A DNA stretch of 35,703 bases from Planctomycetia bacterium TMED53 (GCA_002167285.1 NHDG01000120.1:1-35703); one strand, 5' to 3'. Positions 1 through 8,212 are shown, numbered from the stretch's first letter. A program made the numbers and translations. The notes: a model not told the origin generated them from the letters alone.

Positions 1-1
1 A

Positions 2-2245
2 AACCAAACCCGCAGTGCTTCAGTCAGAGCGCGAGGTGACTCAGCATTGTTGGAGATCTCCTACTCAGCGATCAGAGAGATCGGCGCATTCACTAAATTT
101 CTCGGTCACAGCGCAAAGCGCGGCGAAAAATTCGAAAGTCATGACGAACTGGTTGCACGATCACCATTGCTCAACCTGATGACACGCCAAGGAATCTCAC
201 GGCTCAACTACGAAGAAAAATCCATTTCTTCAGATACGATCATCTTCGAACTTGGGTCTCCCTCAGAAGAAGTTTATTTAATCTTGGATGGAGAAATCGA
301 AATTCTCTCCAAGGATGAATCTGTCCTTTCTACTCTCGGCCAAGGACAGATTTTTGGTGAACTAGGAGTCTCCCAGGGGATTCCGCGATCAGCAACGGCC
401 AAGTCAAAGGGCCCATGCAAAGTCTTGGTTTGGAAATCAGGGGACTTCCTCAATCTCGCCCGCAGCAATCCCGATTTCGCCAGTCACATCATGACCTTGA
501 GAAAGATTTACCGTACGCGCCTCAAAGAGGTTGTCCTGCAGTTTCAGTATCAAATCGAAGATCAACCTTGCTTTTCATCGACACTTCAACTCGATACTGA
601 ACGCCAACTGATTACCGACTTCAGAGTCTTCACAGATTCCGCAACGATGGAAATCATCGGTAACAAAGAAGCGGGAATCCTGTTTTCATACGAAGATAAA
701 GGCCGAAACATACTGCGCCACTTAGAGATCGCAAACGGAACCATCTGTTCGGCAAGCTTCCTTGGTCCCCACCCAGAAGCAGGCCAAGTTGTCGAAGCGA
801 TGCGCAGCCAAGCTGTGCTCAATGCAGAGCAATTACAAAACTTCGAAAAAACTGGCAATCTTTTTAAAAGCTTTGGTGATCAAGAAATTGTCTGCCAATG
901 CATGCAACTCACTCGATCTGAAATTTTGGAAGAATCCTCAGCCGCCTCCCGTAGTGTTGAAAATGTCATGCAGAAGACCGGTGCAGGAACTGTCTGCGGA
1001 GGCTGCCGCGGTGATCTCGCTACACTCTGCAACGGACCTGACTCTCAAAAAATGGACCTCATCGAAGTCGCAGAATTTCAACCCGGGTATTGCAGGGTAC
1101 GCTTCACCCCCGATGACCGATCGCCATTAAGACCTTTCATTGCAGGACAACACGTTCGTTTAGAAACAGATATATATGGTGAAACAATCCGACGTTCATA
1201 CACTCTGACTTGTCCCGCATCGGAAACACGCTGGCGTGAAATCACATTTAAACGAGAACCCCACGGCATTTTTTCTCGTTGGCTCTCTACAGCTAAACCA
1301 GGAACTGACACTCTGACCGTCTCACAACCAACCGGTGCATTTGCTGCTGACATGAATTTGAGTGACCCGGTCATTTTGTTGGTTGGGGGGATTGGTGTAA
1401 CTCCAGCGCTCAGCATCGCCAGAACACGGTCAGAATTGGATTCCGGTCCACGAATCATCGTCGACCACTCTTTCCATACCTTTTCAAAAGGTCCTTGCCA
1501 TGCAGAATTGACTCAGCTCGCTGATCAAAATCCGGACATTGAATATCACCCACGTGAAACATTAGGTGGCCAACGTATTCGGCTGGATCACCTCAAGCGA
1601 TATCAATCCGCATACCCAACCGCTCGCTGGATGATTTGCGGACCCGAATCCTATGAACTTGCAGTGAAAAAGAAATTAGTAAAGTTAGGTATCGATAAAG
1701 AATCAATTTCCAGAGAGCTTTTTCATGCTCGTGGTTCAACAGGAGTGAAATCGATTCCTACTGATCGGTGGACCATCCTTATGGGAATCACGCTGACAGT
1801 CTTGACGATCTTCGCCCTAGGAATGGACCTTCTACCAGAAGGGCTTAAGTCATGGCAAAAATCGATAACTGGCCGCTGGGTTTCCGGCGGGGCCTTGCTA
1901 GGCTTTCTTGTATGGCAATGGATTCTTCCACTTCAGAGAGCTCGTCGATCGACCACTGATTCTTCTACTTCCCTAAAACTTCATCGTCGAATCGGTGCAT
2001 TGTCACCTTTACTTCTACTGCTTCATGGAAGTTCTATCGGCGCAGGGATTCTTGGGCTCATCTCAGTGCTGTTCTTGATTCACACCATCATCGGAGTTGC
2101 CGATCGATCCCTGATCTCTGAACCAAAAGCGCAACGCAGCTATCTCAAGAAGTGGCTTTATCCCCATATCATCATTTCGATTTTACTAAGTGCGTTGGCG
2201 CTACTTCACGTATGGCTGATCCTTGGACATGGAGGGCCATCATGA
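2..2245 (+). CDS. cNMP-binding/[2Fe-2S]/FAD-NAD(P) reductase/membrane cytochrome fusion, 5'-truncated by the window
   Basis: This frame is open to the left edge, so the start lies outside the window. Codons 2-61 read like the end of one cyclic-nucleotide-binding domain (R-S-A-S-V-R-A-R, then LLEI). A second complete one lies at about 167-527, with FGELG followed by PRSATAKS. A BFD-like [2Fe-2S] domain follows, with cysteine codons at 893, 899, 995 and 1004 (CxC...CxxC). A ferredoxin-reductase module follows, with the FAD motif RRSYTLT at 1190, the nucleotide-binding GGIGVTP at 1385 and MICGPE at 1631. The last 155 residues or so (from about 1768) hold four or five membrane helices with five histidines, in the contexts LHRR, LLHG, LIHT, YPHI and LLHV, which suits b-type heme ligation. 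Inferred role: oxidises NAD(P)H in the cytoplasm and passes electrons into the membrane. Its stop overlaps the start of the next cytochrome gene. Domain calls are strong; heme binding and substrate are inference. Confidence 0.87.
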   Translation, partial: NQTRSASVRARGDSALLEISYSAIREIGAFTKFLGHSAKRGEKFESHDELVARSPLLNLMTRQGISRLNYEEKSISSDTIIFELGSPSEEVYLILDGEIEILSKDESVLSTLGQGQIFGELGVSQGIPRSATAKSKGPCKVLVWKSGDFLNLARSNPDFASHIMTLRKIYRTRLKEVVLQFQYQIEDQPCFSSTLQLDTERQLITDFRVFTDSATMEIIGNKEAGILFSYEDKGRNILRHLEIANGTICSASFLGPHPEAGQVVEAMRSQAVLNAEQLQNFEKTGNLFKSFGDQEIVCQCMQLTRSEILEESSAASRSVENVMQKTGAGTVCGGCRGDLATLCNGPDSQKMDLIEVAEFQPGYCRVRFTPDDRSPLRPFIAGQHVRLETDIYGETIRRSYTLTCPASETRWREITFKREPHGIFSRWLSTAKPGTDTLTVSQPTGAFAADMNLSDPVILLVGGIGVTPALSIARTRSELDSGPRIIVDHSFHTFSKGPCHAELTQLADQNPDIEYHPRETLGGQRIRLDHLKRYQSAYPTARWMICGPESYELAVKKKLVKLGIDKESISRELFHARGSTGVKSIPTDRWTILMGITLTVLTIFALGMDLLPEGLKSWQKSITGRWVSGGALLGFLVWQWILPLQRARRSTTDSSTSLKLHRRIGALSPLLLLLHGSSIGAGILGLISVLFLIHTIIGVADRSLISEPKAQRSYLKKWLYPHIIISILLSALALLHVWLILGHGGPS

Positions 2246-2925
2246 TTCAAGGTGGCTTCCCTCGAACAGGCCCTATACGAGTTGGCGTTTTGTTGACTCT
2301 TATTCTCTTTGTGGTGATCAATTCACCCCAGCAGGAACAATTCCTAAGCCCTGGAGGAGATCGGGAGATGCATGAAGGGATGGCTTGCCATCAGTGTCAC
2401 CAAACGGCCCCAGGAAGTGTCAGACAGCAAGTTCAAGCTAATGTGCACCATTGGCTAGGATTGCGGGAAAGCGGCGCAGCGTTCATTACAGAACCTGTCG
2501 ATTCAAATGACTGCCAAGATTGCCATGAGATGCCGAACAATCGTCACCCTGAGCATCGAATGGTTCACTCAGAATATTTTGATTTACGTGAAAACCTCAG
2601 CCAGCACGAATGCTCGGGTTGCCATGATCATCATTCTTCAATCAATCTTGTGCATTCGATGAACTTCTGCATGCACTGCCATGACGTTTGGGGCAACAAA
2701 GAGGATACGATTACCCCAAAGCACACCACGCTTATCGCTGAAGAGCGATGGGAGACCTGCCTACAATGCCATGAGTTCCACGGCAGCCATGGGTACAAAT
2801 CTCCACTGTTGCTCTCAGAGGCCATCCCTGTTGAAGAAGTTCAGATGTATCTCGATGGCGATGCCCCTGCACCTTACGGAAACCTATTGCAACCTTATCC
2901 AGAAGAGAGGAAGAGTTCTCCATGA
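2242..2925 (+). CDS. membrane-anchored pentaheme cytochrome c
   Basis: The 227-residue protein starts at ATG 2242, which overlaps the upstream stop (ATGA) and follows GGAGGG with 5-nt spacing. A longer in-frame start at 2152 would lie inside the previous gene and lacks this site. Residues 14-26 are a hydrophobic segment that acts as a signal anchor or signal peptide. Five CxxCH heme c motifs begin at residues 49, 91, 124, 143 and 173. Many further histidines (H69, H70, H102, H105, H109, H122, H130, H131, H138, H161) could be distal ligands. It therefore sits on the periplasmic face, and probably takes electrons from the preceding membrane flavocytochrome and passes them on. It is small and densely packed with heme, like NrfH/NapC-type electron carriers, but I cannot assign it to a named subfamily. 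Confidence 0.92.
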   Translation: MIQGGFPRTGPIRVGVLLTLILFVVINSPQQEQFLSPGGDREMHEGMACHQCHQTAPGSVRQQVQANVHHWLGLRESGAAFITEPVDSNDCQDCHEMPNNRHPEHRMVHSEYFDLRENLSQHECSGCHDHHSSINLVHSMNFCMHCHDVWGNKEDTITPKHTTLIAEERWETCLQCHEFHGSHGYKSPLLLSEAIPVEEVQMYLDGDAPAPYGNLLQPYPEERKSSP

Positions 2926-3737
2926 AGATCAGTTTTTCCCACTTACTAGCTCTAAGCTTGGTTCTGTTGATCGTCTGGAGTGTGGTCAGTGCACCAGTAC
3001 CTCTTCAAGACAATAATCGCCGAAGTAGTGGCGCAACGATTCCTATTCGAGAAGTGTTAACTACCATCGCTGCTGAAAACGATGTGGTACGAACCCTTTA
3101 CACAAAAAGCATCGTCGGCGCTGGAAAAAAAGTTGGACTAGAATTTGACGAACGCTGGGAAAACCAAGGAGTAGACGCAGGTCCCTTGCCGGCCTTATTT
3201 CTAAGCCAGGCCTCCGCCAGTCTTTCAAAGCAAGGGATCGGAGTAGAGCTGCTCCTCGGATCCCACATGCCCATCACGCCAACCAATGCTTTCAAAGGCG
3301 ATCAAATCACTCGCTTTGAAAAGATCTTAGAAAGCCGTGAACCTGAGTTCTTTACCGACTCTCGTACAAACCTCGAGATGGCAATGTTTCCAGACATTGC
3401 TGGAGCTCAGGCCTGTGTCACCTGCCACAACCAACATCCTGGTTCTCCCAAAACAGACTGGAAACTGGATGACGTCATGGGTGCGACCACTTGGTCTTAC
3501 CCCCACGCCACGGTCAGTGCGGAGGAATACCTTCAAATCATCAATGCTGCACGCATCGCTTTTCGTGATGCTTATCGTTCCTACCTTGAAAAAATCAACA
3601 CCTTCAAAAACAAACCAGAGATCGGTTCAAAGTGGCCGAAGGATGGCTTTTTCGTTCCAGACGAGGCCACTTTCATGAAAGCTTTTGAAGAACAGGCCAA
3701 CTCCAAAACCATCTACCGATTGCTGAAAGACCAATGA
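2922..3737 (+). CDS. exported monoheme protein, Tll0287-like (DUF3365) domain
   Basis: The 271-residue protein has an N-terminal signal peptide (hydrophobic residues about 6-22, cleavage near SAPVP). Its single heme c motif is C165-V-T-C-H169 followed by N-Q-H-P, the characteristic CxxCHNxHP of the DUF3365/Tll0287-like family. The family's following S-P-K-x-D-W-K-L-D-D-V stretch is also visible. In this family the domain is a heme-binding sensor or redox module. Here it stands alone without a kinase or cyclase domain, which favours an electron-transfer or gas-binding role in the periplasm. ATGA overlaps tie it to the pentaheme gene before it and the FAD oxidoreductase after it, and an AGAGAGGAAGAG ribosome site precedes the start. 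Family assignment is confident; function in this operon is inferred. Confidence 0.88.
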   Translation: MKISFSHLLALSLVLLIVWSVVSAPVPLQDNNRRSSGATIPIREVLTTIAAENDVVRTLYTKSIVGAGKKVGLEFDERWENQGVDAGPLPALFLSQASASLSKQGIGVELLLGSHMPITPTNAFKGDQITRFEKILESREPEFFTDSRTNLEMAMFPDIAGAQACVTCHNQHPGSPKTDWKLDDVMGATTWSYPHATVSAEEYLQIINAARIAFRDAYRSYLEKINTFKNKPEIGSKWPKDGFFVPDEATFMKAFEEQANSKTIYRLLKDQ

Positions 3738-5386
3738 TCTTCGACGGTGGATTGCTGGCTTTTGTCCTTCTATGGGCCCTACAAAACTCGCACCTCGTCG
3801 ATGTAAACGCGCTAGAGTCTTCTAACTTGCAAGCCGACTTAGTCGTCTACGATGCCACCCCTGCTGGCATCTCTTCAGCGATAGCTGGCAGTCGCGCAGG
3901 GCTAAAAGTCATTCTCATCTCTCCTCACAAGCATCTCGGAGGCTTGACCACCAGTGGACTCGGGGCCACTGACGTGGGAGCCGGCTCAACTGTCGGCGGT
4001 ATTGGTCGAGAGTTTTACCGCAACCTGCGTCAACACTACGAAAAACCAAACTCATGGAACCGACAAGAGAAGAGTGATTTCAAAGGCCGCGGTCACAAAA
4101 CGGGTGAAGATGTGGCCTGGACCTTTGAGCCACACGTGGCGGAAGCCATCTTAGAAAAAATGCTCACTGAAGTGGGCGTTCGAGTACTTCGTAATGCGCC
4201 CATCGATCGGACCACGGCAGCAACTACCCGCTCTATTCCGTGGCGACTGATCGGATTACGTCTAAAAAGCGGTGAAATGGTCAGGGGAAAGATATTCATC
4301 GATGCATCCTATGAAGGAGATCTCTTACCCCTCTGCCAGGTTCCATTCACCAGCGGACGGGAATCGAATCAGCAATATGGGGAGACTCTCAACGGGGTGC
4401 AAAACCTGCGAGCGACCAAGCACCAGTTCAAGGAAGCGGTGAGTGCCAAAGTCGATCCGAAAGATCCTCAATCAAAGTGGCTACCAGGTCTTCTCCCCCC
4501 GCCCCATCCCGAAGACGGATCTGCTGACAAAGGGGTTCAGGCTTACTGCTTTCGCATGTGCCTAACCGATGATCCCGAAAACCAGCGCGCGTGGCAAAAA
4601 CCAGCCAACTACGATGCGAGCGATTATGAGATGCTCCTCCGTCAATACGACCTTGGGTCAACCTTTACTCCTTGGCACATCGTCCACATGCCAAACCGTA
4701 AATCTGACGTGAACAATAATGGTCCAGTCTCGACCGATTTCATCGGCGGAAACATCGGCTATTTGGAAGGGTCAGATGAGGATCGTAAAAAGATCTTCGA
4801 AGCACACCGAAATTGGCAGCAAGGACTGATCTGGACTCTGGCTCAACACCCCAGAGTTCCGGAAAAGGTCCGTAATGAAGTAAACCGTTGGCAGCCAGCG
4901 GCGGATGAATTTGTCGATCATGACGGTTGGCCATGGCGGCTCTACATCCGTGAAGGTCGTCGGATGGTCTCCACCGTAGTCATGACTGAAAAGCATGTAC
5001 GTGGATTGGAGAAGATCGAAGATCCGATCGGACTCGCCAGTTATGGTATGGACAGCCATAATGTTCATCGTCGGATCATCGATGGCAATGTTCGCAATGA
5101 AGGGGATATTCAAGTCTACGGTTTCGATCCGTGGCCTATCTCCTTTCGTTCTATCTTGCCGCCTCCTAATTCTTGTTCGAACCTGCTCGTCCCTGTGGCG
5201 ATCTCAGCAAGCCACATCGCCTTTGGCTCCGCCCGAATGGAGCCAGTCTTTTTTGTTTTGGGTGAATCTGCAGGCATTGCAGCTGCTGCTGCAATTCAAC
5301 AAGGAATTCCCGTTGGCGAAGTTCCATATGAGGATTTGCGACCATTATTGGAAAAAGCGGGACAAGTACTGAGATTCGATCCTTGA
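3734..5386 (+). CDS. exported FAD-dependent oxidoreductase (FAD_oxidored family)
   Basis: The 550-residue protein starts at ATG 3734, overlapping the previous stop (ATGA). Residues about 7-28 look like a signal peptide. The dinucleotide fold begins at about residue 35 with ADLVVYDATPAGISSA, the G-rich loop form typical of the FAD_oxidored family (PF12831), followed by HLGGLTTSGLG. A second conserved block, FRMCLTDDPEN, lies near residue 275. A C-terminal FAD-contacting stretch (PVAISASHIAFGSARMEP, then ESAGIAAAAA) lies near residues 486-525. Members are common in planctomycetes, often near sulfatases, and most have no known substrate. Placement behind three electron-transfer genes suggests that it either feeds electrons into, or is reoxidised by, the cytochromes. 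That link is inference. Confidence 0.9.
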   Translation: MIFDGGLLAFVLLWALQNSHLVDVNALESSNLQADLVVYDATPAGISSAIAGSRAGLKVILISPHKHLGGLTTSGLGATDVGAGSTVGGIGREFYRNLRQHYEKPNSWNRQEKSDFKGRGHKTGEDVAWTFEPHVAEAILEKMLTEVGVRVLRNAPIDRTTAATTRSIPWRLIGLRLKSGEMVRGKIFIDASYEGDLLPLCQVPFTSGRESNQQYGETLNGVQNLRATKHQFKEAVSAKVDPKDPQSKWLPGLLPPPHPEDGSADKGVQAYCFRMCLTDDPENQRAWQKPANYDASDYEMLLRQYDLGSTFTPWHIVHMPNRKSDVNNNGPVSTDFIGGNIGYLEGSDEDRKKIFEAHRNWQQGLIWTLAQHPRVPEKVRNEVNRWQPAADEFVDHDGWPWRLYIREGRRMVSTVVMTEKHVRGLEKIEDPIGLASYGMDSHNVHRRIIDGNVRNEGDIQVYGFDPWPISFRSILPPPNSCSNLLVPVAISASHIAFGSARMEPVFFVLGESAGIAAAAAIQQGIPVGEVPYEDLRPLLEKAGQVLRFDP

Positions 5387-5486
5387 GGGTTGTCCACTGA
5401 GGAATAGTGGTTGCGAACCGTTAGAGCGAAAGTCATATTTGGTGATTGATAGATCAGCCCTCAGCTAAACCCGATTGCGCTCACCG

Positions 5487-6143
5487 ATGCCCCAACACAG
5501 ATCCTTATTGCTCTTGGCATGGCTACTGATCAATCTGATCAGTTTCCCCAACCAGGTTCAAGCAGCAGATCCATTTCCCCAAACTGTGGAAATCGCTGAC
5601 AAGACATTAAAGAAAAATGGTGAAGCGCTGTGCGAGTGGGGAATCTTTGGCCTTGATCTGTACCGGGTCGCCCTCTGGGTAGAAAAACCTAGCTCCAATG
5701 CCAAACAGCTACTCAGCTCGGAGCAGGTCCGCTGCCTCGAATTACGCTTCGTTCGATCACTCTCACAAAAACAGATGCGAGAGGCGTACGAGGAGTCGAT
5801 CAAAGCGAACCAGCCTGCCAACGATAAAAAACTGAAAGCTTCGATTCAGAAATTTATCGAATCGGTAAAAGCGGCCTCCAAGGGATCGAGTATGAAACTG
5901 ATTTGCCTACCTGGAAAAGGCCTCGAACTTCGCCAAGGTAAAGAGAAGATCTTGGTCGAGGGTGACCGTCAATTTCTCGATCTGATTTTGAAACTGTACA
6001 TCGGCAATAAGCCGCCAACCCCGGAGGTTGCCAAGGGACTCTTGGGGAATCACCCGAATACAGTGGCAGACTTACCCAAAGGCCCCGCTAAAGCGGAAGA
6101 AAAACTCAAGAAAGTCCCAGAACCCGACGCACGACAGCGTTGA
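5487..6143 (+). CDS. exported chalcone isomerase-like protein
   Basis: I chose ATG 5487, which gives 218 residues with a clear signal peptide (hydrophobic residues about 6-20, cleavage near VQAADP). A TTG four codons upstream (5475) is also possible, and neither start has a convincing Shine-Dalgarno site. The mature protein resembles bacterial chalcone-isomerase-like proteins (Chalcone_3, PF16036): KTLKKNGEALCEWGIFGLDLY, then a predicted strand with VALWVEKP, then LELRFVRSLSQKQMREAYEES. Bacterial members are fold relatives of the plant enzyme and mostly lack its activity, so no flavonoid role is implied. The last 60 residues are lysine- and proline-rich and look disordered. Its 3' end overlaps the convergent alkaline phosphatase gene by 38 bp. 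Confidence 0.72.
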   Translation: MPQHRSLLLLAWLLINLISFPNQVQAADPFPQTVEIADKTLKKNGEALCEWGIFGLDLYRVALWVEKPSSNAKQLLSSEQVRCLELRFVRSLSQKQMREAYEESIKANQPANDKKLKASIQKFIESVKAASKGSSMKLICLPGKGLELRQGKEKILVEGDRQFLDLILKLYIGNKPPTPEVAKGLLGNHPNTVADLPKGPAKAEEKLKKVPEPDARQR

Positions 6144-7551
6144 CATCGGTGTTGGTGACAAAGGAATTGAAGTTTCCGCTACCCGGCCCCCATGCACTCA
6201 GTTCGACGAACTCTCCAGTGTGATTCGTACTGGTGAAGTTGACACCGGTTCGCTGAATCGGGTCGTACCATTTGCGAAGCTGAGTTGAAACTCCGTAATT
6301 CGTACTCTTCAAACCATCGAGAACATCAAGCTGATCCTCTGTCAGAACCAGTTGAATCGATGCTTCGGTGAGATCTTTGAACTCACCTCGGGAGAGCACT
6401 CCGAATTGATTCCTGAGATATTCAAAACTACTGCTCAGTGCATCGATCCCATTGAAAAATGTTTTATCAGTATCGAGATAGGAAGCCCCCATGCCATTGA
6501 GCTGACACCCACCACAACCGTGATCAGTCGTGACGACGACTAACGTATCTGGATGATCGCGTGTGTATTCCAGAGCGACAGCAATGCACTCATCGAATGC
6601 GAGCTGATCATGAACGATCGCACCTGGATCATTACCATGGCCCGCATGATCAACCCGACCACCTTCTACCTGTAACAAGAAGCCATTGGGTTTACTGTCG
6701 AGTACTTTCAGAGCTGCTCGCATCATCTCTGCCAGGGTAGGAACCTGACGTGCAACCTCTTCGCGATGATTACGATCGATGGTATATGGCAAATGAGTTC
6801 CCCAAAAAGTACCGAGCAGACGATCGGGAACTTCGGTGACAGAGAGCAGTTCATCACGCTTTCCGATGACTTCGTAACCGGCTTTGCGGAACTTCCCAAA
6901 GAGATCTTCTCCATCCGCCCGGCTCTCAGCGGCAAAGTGGCGACTGCCTCCACCGAGAAGCACTTCGACTCCCTTGTCGAGGTACTGTGCGGCAATAGCG
7001 TCTTCCATGCCACGCTGAGGAACAGAGGTGGCAAAGGAGGCTGGCGTAGCATGGGACATTCTCGTTGTTGTCACCAGGCCGGTAGCACGGCCACTCTTCT
7101 GCACAAGATCATGGAGAGGGGTTAGAGGCTGACCCTCTGGGCTGTAGTTGAGTGACCCATTGTTTACCCTCTGGCCACAGGCCCAGGCGCTACCGGCAGC
7201 TGCGGAATCGGTAACCAGAGAATTGGCGGAGCAAGTCTCCATCAAAGCGCGATTCACTAGGCGCTCCGCGTAAAGATGGACCCACTCAGTTCTTCGATTG
7301 CCGAGATTTTTGCTGCCGTTCTGATGCTGAAGGTAGTAATCGGCAAGTGACCAAGTGCCTGTATTCATTCCATCGGCGACAAGAAAGATGACATTCTTTG
7401 CTTGGGATTCAGACCCCGCATGCAGTCCCTCATGTCCATCTTTTGCCTGCACTAGTGAACAGCCGCCGAGACTGGAACCCCAAAGAAGACCTGCACCTGC
7501 AACAGCTCCGGTTCCGAGAAATCCTCTTCGGGTCAAACGATCGGTCGACAT
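6106..7551 (-). CDS. Tat-exported alkaline phosphatase, PhoA type
   Basis: The 481-residue protein hydrolyses phosphate monoesters outside the cytoplasm. ATG 7551 is preferred over ATG 7566 because AGAGGAA sits just upstream of it, inside the longer frame. The N-terminus has a Tat signal (TRRGFLGTG) and a possible lipobox ending in LGGC, so the enzyme may be a lipoprotein. Family landmarks are the metal-binding VADGMN, the nucleophile region VTDSAAAGSAW, the metal ligands in GGRVDHAGHGND and TTDHGCGG, and the late histidine in TNHTGE. These match alkaline phosphatase (PF00245) at near-normal length. It converges on the chalcone-isomerase-like gene with overlapping 3' ends. No PhoB-type box was recognised upstream. 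Confidence 0.93.
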   Translation of the reverse strand: MSTDRLTRRGFLGTGAVAGAGLLWGSSLGGCSLVQAKDGHEGLHAGSESQAKNVIFLVADGMNTGTWSLADYYLQHQNGSKNLGNRRTEWVHLYAERLVNRALMETCSANSLVTDSAAAGSAWACGQRVNNGSLNYSPEGQPLTPLHDLVQKSGRATGLVTTTRMSHATPASFATSVPQRGMEDAIAAQYLDKGVEVLLGGGSRHFAAESRADGEDLFGKFRKAGYEVIGKRDELLSVTEVPDRLLGTFWGTHLPYTIDRNHREEVARQVPTLAEMMRAALKVLDSKPNGFLLQVEGGRVDHAGHGNDPGAIVHDQLAFDECIAVALEYTRDHPDTLVVVTTDHGCGGCQLNGMGASYLDTDKTFFNGIDALSSSFEYLRNQFGVLSRGEFKDLTEASIQLVLTEDQLDVLDGLKSTNYGVSTQLRKWYDPIQRTGVNFTSTNHTGEFVELSAWGPGSGNFNSFVTNTDVNAVVRRVLGLS

Positions 7552-7554
7552 CGG

Positions 7555-7561
7555 TTCCTCT
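7555..7561 (-). promoter_or_regulatory. ribosome binding site that sets the alkaline phosphatase start
   Basis: AGAGGAA on the minus strand ends 3 nt before ATG 7551. It lies between two in-frame ATGs five codons apart and supports the second one as the true start. Confidence 0.6.
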
Positions 7562-7711
7562 TTCATCGGGGTCCGGTTTCAAATTCGCCGGATCACTCTA
7601 TCTGCAATGTACTCGCTCAGAAGAAATCCACCAATGCCAAAGACAGTGGACCTTCGTAGCAAAATGGTTATGGGAAGTGGGTCAAAAATAAAAATCGAAG
7701 AAGAGATTCAG

Positions 7712-7795
7712 GCTCCGCCAGAAGGATCAAGGCTCCGTCCAGAAGGACCTAGCCTCCGTCCAGAAGGATCTAGGTTCCAACCAGAAGGATATGGA
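7712..7795. repeat. four tandem 21-bp repeats
   Basis: Units begin at 7712, 7733, 7754 and 7775. Each contains the invariant core CCAGAAGGA with variable flanks; units two and three are nearly identical (CTCCGTCCAGAAGGA in both) and the outer two diverge more. The 21-bp period would keep a reading frame (seven residues per unit, with P-E-G in each), but no convincing gene covers the array. It may be slipped-strand expansion, a multi-site operator, or a relic of a coding repeat. Confidence 0.8.
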
Positions 7796-8029
7796 GGGGG
7801 CCGTACTGACCTTTCCCCTGGAACAGGACACAGCGGAAAACCGAAGTGTCTCATCTCCCCGGCCAGCTATCGCCTCCGGAAAAATCCGCGGACGACCCGG
7901 CCCCCTCGATCCTGATGTACTGATTATGTTGTCCTCTTCGCTGCTGCAATTCAAGAACCATATTGTCTGAATCGATGTACTTTCTTAAATTGTAACCTCG
8001 TTCACCAAAACCTGAGAGGCGGATTTCTG

Positions 8030-8212
8030 ATGCGTGGTCAAATTGAGCTCATCGATACTGACGGTAATTCAGGTCGCATTTTGGGCGACGACGGTTTGAG
8101 TTATAACTTTGATCCGTCGAAATTATCCGCAGACACTCCGCTGGTTGATGGTCTAAAAGTTGAATTTGAAGCCCAAGGAAAGTTGGTCACTTCGATTCAG
8201 ATTGCAGATTAA
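8030..8212 (+). CDS. small OB-fold protein, cold-shock-domain-like
   Basis: This 60-residue protein starts at ATG 8030 behind GAGAGGCGG. Its pattern (G-Q-I-E-L-I-D then S-G-R-I-L-G-D-D-G then Y-N-F-D-P-S-K-L, later V-E-F-E and T-S-I) follows the strand order of a cold-shock domain. The aromatic RNA-binding RNP1 core (K-G-F-G-F-I) is absent, so nucleic-acid binding is doubtful. The next gene continues in exactly the same frame after the TAA stop, which suggests that the two once formed, or still form, one OB-fold/membrane protein. Alternatively it is a free small protein. Confidence 0.6.
   Translation: MRGQIELIDTDGNSGRILGDDGLSYNFDPSKLSADTPLVDGLKVEFEAQGKLVTSIQIAD

Larger units (their letters stand above)
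7552..8029. other. 478-bp non-coding divergent region
   Basis: This is the longest stretch without a credible gene. It separates the minus-strand alkaline phosphatase from the plus-strand OB-fold gene, so it should hold both promoters, but no strong -35/-10 pair could be picked out. It contains the 21-bp tandem repeat at 7712-7795 and two copies of GATGTACT near 7913 and 7974. Open frames through it are mostly extensions of antisense frames and show no start or composition typical of a gene. Confidence 0.55.

Noticed and set aside
2152-2241. Longer start for the pentaheme cytochrome, inside the upstream gene
   Set aside because: The extension has no export signal of its own, and ATG 2242 has GGAGGG and an ATGA overlap.
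5388-5418. Possible hairpin after the FAD oxidoreductase (CCACT/AGTGG with outer GGTT/AACC)
   Set aside because: The stems are short and interrupted and no T run follows, so it was not called a terminator.
7712-7795. CRISPR array
   Set aside because: Units are directly abutting 21-mers with no unique spacers and no cas genes are present.
7355-7915. Plus-strand open frame containing the heptad-coding repeat
   Set aside because: Its first 200 bases are antisense to the alkaline phosphatase gene, there is no ribosome site, and the rest has no domain-like pattern beyond the repeat.
8030-8212. True CspA-type cold-shock protein
   Set aside because: The aromatic RNP1 motif needed for RNA binding is missing, so only the fold resemblance is claimed.
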